Part shown: one piece after another, positions 60,349 to 64,000 of the stretch
Layout: every line of letters starts with the position of its first letter
Position numbering within the stretch: position 1 is the stretch's first letter
DNA from: Woodsholea maritima DSM 17123
GTDB taxonomy: Bacteria > Pseudomonadota > Alphaproteobacteria > Caulobacterales > Maricaulaceae
Reading direction: 5' to 3'
Assembly: GCF_000382325.1 (NCBI RefSeq)
Contig: NZ_KB908056.1
Location: forward strand, 459,722-523,721
Length of the DNA: 64,000 nt
Position numbers and translations under genes: made by a program
The notes under the pieces: model-generated
The model's input: the letters and a program-made list of their open reading frames with translations, nothing else
Database searches by the model: none
Told to the model about the DNA's origin: nothing

Positions 60349-61500
60349 ATGCTGGTCACGCATACTCACACTCAAACGCCCAATTTGGACATCGCGCTCA
60401 AGGGCTTTCAGGGTCAGGATTTAAGCGCGAAAGATCGCGATTGGGTGTGTGAAGCGGTGGAGGCGATCAATGCCGACTTTCTGCGCTCTGCCGATACGCA
60501 TTTACACCGGCTGGTTCTCCCCGGCCTTCCCGGCATCACCTTTTATCTTAAAGATGAATCGACCCACCCCACGGGCAGTTTAAAGCATCGCCTGGCGCGC
60601 TCGCTCTTCCTCTATGGGCTCTGCAATGGTCATATCCGGCGCGGCACGCCGGTGATCGAAGCCTCCTCTGGCTCCACCGCGATTTCAGAGGCCTATTTCG
60701 CCCAGCTCTTGGGCCTGCCCTTTATTTCGGTGATCCCTGAAGGCACCCAGCCTTGCAAGCTCGATCAAGTGCGCTTTTATGGTGGGGATTGTCACAGCGT
60801 GCCCTCTGGCGCGCTGTATGATGAGGCCCAGGCGCTCGCTGATAAGATGGGCGGGCATTATATGGACCAGTTTACCTATGCCGAGCGGGCCACCGATTGG
60901 CGCGGTAATAATAATATCGCCGAAAGCCTGTTCGCGCAGATGACCCATGAGCCCCACCCGGCCCCCAATTGGGTCGTGACCGGGGCGGGTACGGGCGGCA
61001 CATCGGCGACTTTGGGGCGTTATATCCGCTATAATCCCCACCTCTATGGCCAGACCCGGCTGTGCGTGGCCGATCCGGATAATTCCGCCTTCTACCCCTT
61101 CTTCAAAACCGGCGATAGAGCCATCCGTATTGACAAAAAATCTCGTATTGAAGGCATTGGCCGCCCGCGCGTTGAGCCGAGCTTCATCCCCACTGTTGTC
61201 GATGCCATGATCCATGTGCCGGATGCGGCTTCTGTGGCCACGGTGCGCTGGCTGGAACGGATTCTGGGCCGCAAATGTGGCGGGTCCACGGGCACCAATG
61301 TCTATGCCGCCCTTCAATTGGCACTCGACATGAAAGCCAAAGGCCAGTCAGGCTCTATCGCCACCTTAATCTGTGATAGTGGGGAGCGCTATCGCACCAC
61401 CTATTTCGATGACGGCTGGGCCAAGGATGAAGGCCTGGATCTGAGGCCTCACCTAGAAACGCTCTACACCCTGACCCCGCATCTCAGCGAAACTCCATAA
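60349..61500 (+). CDS. PLP-dependent cysteine-synthase-family enzyme, Cds1-like
   Basis: A 383-residue fold II PLP enzyme. The PLP Lys is in [24 protein letters not shown], with [19 protein letters not shown] as the phosphate/amino-acid loop and [15 protein letters not shown] holding the cofactor phosphate. The pattern around the lysine resembles mycobacterial Cds1, an L-cysteine desulfhydrase producing H2S, more than CysK/CysM. It could therefore break down cysteine rather than make it. It stands alone. Confidence 0.82.
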   Translation: MLVTHTHTQTPNLDIALKGFQGQDLSAKDRDWVCEAVEAINADFLRSADTHLHRLVLPGLPGITFYLKDESTHPTGSLKHRLARSLFLYGLCNGHIRRGTPVIEASSGSTAISEAYFAQLLGLPFISVIPEGTQPCKLDQVRFYGGDCHSVPSGALYDEAQALADKMGGHYMDQFTYAERATDWRGNNNIAESLFAQMTHEPHPAPNWVVTGAGTGGTSATLGRYIRYNPHLYGQTRLCVADPDNSAFYPFFKTGDRAIRIDKKSRIEGIGRPRVEPSFIPTVVDAMIHVPDAASVATVRWLERILGRKCGGSTGTNVYAALQLALDMKAKGQSGSIATLICDSGERYRTTYFDDGWAKDEGLDLRPHLETLYTLTPHLSETP

Positions 61501-61595
61501 CAGGGTGTGACAGCACGCCGCTGGGCCAGCCTGTCGCATGGGCAAGATGAAGCAGAGGTCTAAGCTAGAGGGATAACTTTCCACGAGGGGATGTC

Positions 61596-61862
61596 ATGAA
61601 CCATAAACACCGTAAAACCCTGCACGCCCTATTTGCCCATCCAGAACCTGCTAACCTCGCGCCCCATGATGTGGACGCCGTTCTGGTTGAGCTGGGCGCG
61701 GACCTGGAAGAGCGTAAAGGCGCAAAATTCGCCGTCACCTTAAATGGCCATACCACCAACTTTCATCATGCCCAGCACGACCTGAACAAAGATGAAGTGC
61801 GCGCGATCCGTAAATTCCTAGAAGAGGTCGGTGTCGATCCGGCGCGCGATTATCCGCTTTAA
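61596..61862 (+). CDS. HicA-like small protein without HicB partner
   Basis: An 88-residue protein beginning MNHKHRKTLHALFAHPEPANLAPHDVDAVLVELGA, resembling the HicA-family double-stranded-RNA-binding fold (helix, three strands, helix). The usual GSH catalytic segment is replaced by KGAKFAVTLNG, with histidines later in TTNFHHAQHD. No antitoxin HicB is next to it, so it may not be an active toxin. GAGG seven to ten bases before the ATG supports translation. Confidence 0.7.
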   Translation: MNHKHRKTLHALFAHPEPANLAPHDVDAVLVELGADLEERKGAKFAVTLNGHTTNFHHAQHDLNKDEVRAIRKFLEEVGVDPARDYPL

Positions 61863-61912
61863 ACCTACATTGGCCGTGGCTGCGTCCTGACAATCCTGTT
61901 AAGACGCGGGCC

Positions 61913-62398
61913 ATGGTGGATGTCTTCCTTTTAACCGCGACGCTTTTCATCCCTTTGACCGCGCTCGCCTATATTGATGCGCGCACGGGATATTTACCCA
62001 ACACCCTCGTTCTGCCCCTCATCCCGGTGGGGATCAGTGCACAATTTCTCTTGGGTCAATCCCCGCTTTCCAGCCTGATCGGGGCGGGGTTGGGCTATGG
62101 CCTCTTTGTCGGCATTGAAAAGGGGTATAAAGCCCTGCGCGGGGTTGAGGGGCTGGGGCGCGGCGATGCCAAGTTGTTTGCCGTCGGCGGGGCCTGGTGC
62201 GGGGCGATGGCCCTTCCCATGATCGGAGTGTTAGCCGGTATCAGCGGGCTTGGCTATGCGCTGATCCTGCACCTTTTAGGCCGAGGCCTGACGCGCACAT
62301 CCAGCCTCGTCCTAGGCCCGCATCTGGCGCTGGCGATCGGATGCACCTGGATTTTGAAGGCTTGGGCTGGACCGTATCTGGGCCTTAGCCTCACTTAA
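61913..62398 (+). CDS. Prepilin peptidase (A24 type, no methyltransferase domain)
   Basis: A 161-residue membrane aspartic peptidase that processes type IV prepilin or pseudopilin signals. The two catalytic Asp residues are in AYIDARTGYLPN and GRGDAKLFA. The zinc-binding methylation domain of PilD/GspO is missing, as in CpaA/TadV-like enzymes. It is convergent with a lipoprotein-gspN-gspM cluster, so it may serve the type II secretion pseudopilins, or the Tad pilus to which the TadG-like protein would belong. Confidence 0.87.
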   Translation: MVDVFLLTATLFIPLTALAYIDARTGYLPNTLVLPLIPVGISAQFLLGQSPLSSLIGAGLGYGLFVGIEKGYKALRGVEGLGRGDAKLFAVGGAWCGAMALPMIGVLAGISGLGYALILHLLGRGLTRTSSLVLGPHLALAIGCTWILKAWAGPYLGLSLT

Positions 62399-62940
62399 TT
62401 GAGCGCGTCATCCACACCGGGGATATAGCCATCATTCTCGGTCCGGCAGGAAAACAGTCCGATCACCGGCATGACCACTTGGCGGCCATCATTATCACGC
62501 ACCCGCATCACAGCCCGTTCGATACGCGGCCCCGCGCTCGTGCGCTCGCCAATTTGCCCGTCTAGTGTATAGACCCGACGGTTGTCTTGATCGAGATAGA
62601 CCCGGCGAAAAGGCTCTCCCTCCAGATAATCACTCGATTGCGGGGTGACGCCCAATGTGTGGATCTCACCGTCATAAAGGATGGAGACGCTTTGATACCG
62701 CTCATGCTCGAACACGATAAAGCGATGGGGTAGGCTCTGGGTCCAGAAGAATAATCCACATTGCCCATCACGCAGGGTTTGCGGCGGCAGATCCAGGATC
62801 TCGCTCTCCTCCGACGCATTCGCCGAGCTCGACGCCATAGCCTGAGCACGCGGAGCCGAGGTGGTCGCCCCGCAGGCACTCAGCATCACAGCCGCCGTGA
62901 AAGCCGAACCTAATAAGGCCCATTTGCGTTCAATTGCCAT
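62395..62940 (-). CDS. Lipoprotein of unknown function next to gspN
   Basis: A 181-residue protein I do not recognise. The signal ends in the lipobox LSAC (residue 23), followed by a Ser/Ala-rich linker and a compact domain starting LRDGQCGLFFWTQSLPHRFIVFEHER and ending in a Cys (LFSCRTENDG). Its start lies within the end of gspN (31-base overlap), so it is part of the secretion operon. It might be a pilotin-like or accessory lipoprotein. Confidence 0.6.
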   Translation of the reverse strand: MAIERKWALLGSAFTAAVMLSACGATTSAPRAQAMASSSANASEESEILDLPPQTLRDGQCGLFFWTQSLPHRFIVFEHERYQSVSILYDGEIHTLGVTPQSSDYLEGEPFRRVYLDQDNRRVYTLDGQIGERTSAGPRIERAVMRVRDNDGRQVVMPVIGLFSCRTENDGYIPGVDDALN

Positions 62941-63647
62941 TTTTCCCCTGCCTCACTAAAGCCCAAGCCTAATAATACCGGCACCACATCTTGATCATGG
63001 GCAGTGGCTTCAGCGTGAACGCGATAGCCCCCCGGCGCAAGCGTCAACTGAGCCTCCAGATCGAAAATCGCGCTTTGTGTCAGCGTATCGACCCCCAAAT
63101 CCTGGCCATGACAGACCAGCTGGCCCTGCATCAGCGGTAAATCGACGTTAAAGCGATGGCCATAATAGCTTAGAAGCGAGGTCGATACGGTTCCGCGCGC
63201 GCTTTGACAGCCCGCACCGGTAAACACCACTTCATCCAAACTCAAGCGCAGGCTTTCCCCCGCCGGAACGCCCAATTGCGCAAGACCGGGCAGGCGATAG
63301 AGCTCACTCGCCCCGCGCCAGTTCAACACCGCCACATGTCCAAAGCCCAGCTCAATCTGGCCCTGGCCCAGGGTCGCGCTATCTTCGAGATTGACGTTGA
63401 AGCGTGCTTTCAAGCCCAAAAGGCTCATAGGCTCGACGCGGACCGTGGCTTTATCGACATAAAACTGGCCCATGCGAAAGCCGTAAATCTGACCGTTCCA
63501 GATACTGCCATGGACGGCTTCGGCCTGAATGCCTTGCGGGCGCAAACTCACCTCAAAGACCCAGCGTAAGGGCAGGGTCATGATCAAAGCCACCAGCGCA
63601 AGAATGAGGGCCAGCCCGGCTAATCCGATCCAACGCATCATGATCAT
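62910..63647 (-). CDS. gspN: Type II secretion system protein N
   Basis: A 245-residue inner-membrane protein with one N-terminal helix (GLAGLALILALVALIMTLPL) and a periplasmic beta-rich domain with the family pattern AEAVHGSIWNGQIYGFRMGQFYVDKATV. GspN is an accessory of the type II secretion machine. The start overlaps the gspM stop (ATGA). The rest of the gsp operon must lie beyond the right edge. Confidence 0.83.
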   Translation of the reverse strand: MIMMRWIGLAGLALILALVALIMTLPLRWVFEVSLRPQGIQAEAVHGSIWNGQIYGFRMGQFYVDKATVRVEPMSLLGLKARFNVNLEDSATLGQGQIELGFGHVAVLNWRGASELYRLPGLAQLGVPAGESLRLSLDEVVFTGAGCQSARGTVSTSLLSYYGHRFNVDLPLMQGQLVCHGQDLGVDTLTQSAIFDLEAQLTLAPGGYRVHAEATAHDQDVVPVLLGLGFSEAGEKWQLNANGPY

Positions 63648-64000
63648 GCCCCCGTACGCGCTAAGAGAATTTGCGCACTGACGAGGTTGGACCCTTCGCG
63701 GTCCATGATCACGTTTTGCGCCACGATGCCATCATTTTGCGCCATCTCAACCAGCCAGGCCATCAAAGACGCGCTGGAGACATTGGTGACCCAGACATTC
63801 AACCGTCCCTGATCATCGGGCAGAACCCGGCTGATCGCGAGATTATTGGCCGTGGCCCGTGTACCGACGACTGTGCGTAAGGGCTGTTGAGCCGAGGCAT
63901 TGGCCGCCCCCTCGCTCTGGGTGCGGGCGGTATACGTATTGATGCTGGCAACCACCTCGCGGTGCAACTCAAACGCCGCGCGATAATTCTCGAACTCGCG
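63644..64000 (-). CDS. gspM: Type II secretion system protein M (C-terminal part)
   Basis: The frame is open to base 64000 and gives 118 residues, the C-terminal part of GspM, an inner-membrane platform component that supports GspL. The visible segment REFENYRAAFELHREVV and the ferredoxin-like strands LAISRVLPDDQGRLNVWVTNV and SASLMAWLVEMAQNDGIVAQNVIMD fit the periplasmic domain. An internal TTG at 63967 is not the true start. It is coupled to gspN by ATGA. Confidence 0.8.
   Translation of the reverse strand, partial: REFENYRAAFELHREVVASINTYTARTQSEGAANASAQQPLRTVVGTRATANNLAISRVLPDDQGRLNVWVTNVSSASLMAWLVEMAQNDGIVAQNVIMDREGSNLVSAQILLARTGA

Noticed and set aside
1-64000. Insertion sequence, prophage or integrative element
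   Set aside because: No transposase, integrase, phage gene or tRNA-linked attachment site was found on either strand.

Overview
This window reads as a chromosomal segment of an alphaproteobacterium of the Maricaulales/Hyphomonadaceae type. Four things point there. A SAM-II riboswitch, a class typical of alphaproteobacteria, precedes metX-metB. A fused N-acetylglutamate synthase/kinase, the form characterised from Maricaulis maris, sits next to an N-acetylornithine-type carbamoyltransferase. There are two large TonB-dependent receptors. A type II secretion cluster with gspM and gspN lies at the right edge. Gene density is high, and I see no transposase, prophage, CRISPR array, tRNA or rRNA. 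Everything here rests on reading the sequence and on family knowledge; no database search was run.

Left part (1-24 kb). The two subunits of class I ribonucleotide reductase (nrdB cut by the window edge, nrdA at 5.0-6.9 kb) are separated by a riboswitch-controlled methionine pair (metX-metB) and two outer-membrane beta-barrel genes of LpxR/DUF2219 type. Then come putA (proline to glutamate), a GT4 glycosyltransferase and a phosphate-binding protein with a good Pho box. A polyamine island follows: ornithine decarboxylase with an unusual leader, speD and speE, and about 4 kb further on aguB, a serine hydrolase and aguA. Together these give two routes to putrescine plus spermidine synthesis. Between them lie a cupin/MarR-GNAT operon with a perfect palindromic operator, about 1 kb of repeat-rich noncoding DNA, and marC. 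A GST/NTF2/tautomerase operon faces a divergent LysR gene.

Middle (24-47 kb). PhoD-type phosphatase, an Oar-like TonB receptor, a GT39 membrane glycosyltransferase, and a tight arginine operon (acetylornithine carbamoyltransferase, NAGS/NAGK fusion, argC) next to an L,D-transpeptidase. Then a sterol-desaturase-family membrane enzyme with a small membrane protein. A second TonB receptor stands back to back with a hydrolase, GMC oxidoreductase and aldehyde dehydrogenase set that looks like an uptake-and-oxidation module. An M28 peptidase lipoprotein ends this part.

Right part (47-64 kb). TadG-like VWA protein, an AlaC-like aminotransferase, a YgjP-like metallohydrolase, iron storage (bfd-bfr), and a zinc-type pair (ZIP transporter plus DUF3299 protein) with a Zur-like site and a start-codon hairpin. 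A noncoding stretch follows with a possible small transcript and a tandem repeat array. Next come putP, a glutaryl-CoA set (gcdH, enoyl-CoA hydratase, GntR regulator, class III CoA transferase), a Cds1-like PLP enzyme, a lone HicA-like gene, a prepilin peptidase and gspM/gspN.

Most operons are short and tightly packed. The most interesting signals are regulatory: the ornithine decarboxylase leader with a 12-codon ORF and a non-AUG start, the riboswitch, and the hairpin over the DUF3299 start codon. The acetylated arginine pathway is the most distinctive piece of metabolism.
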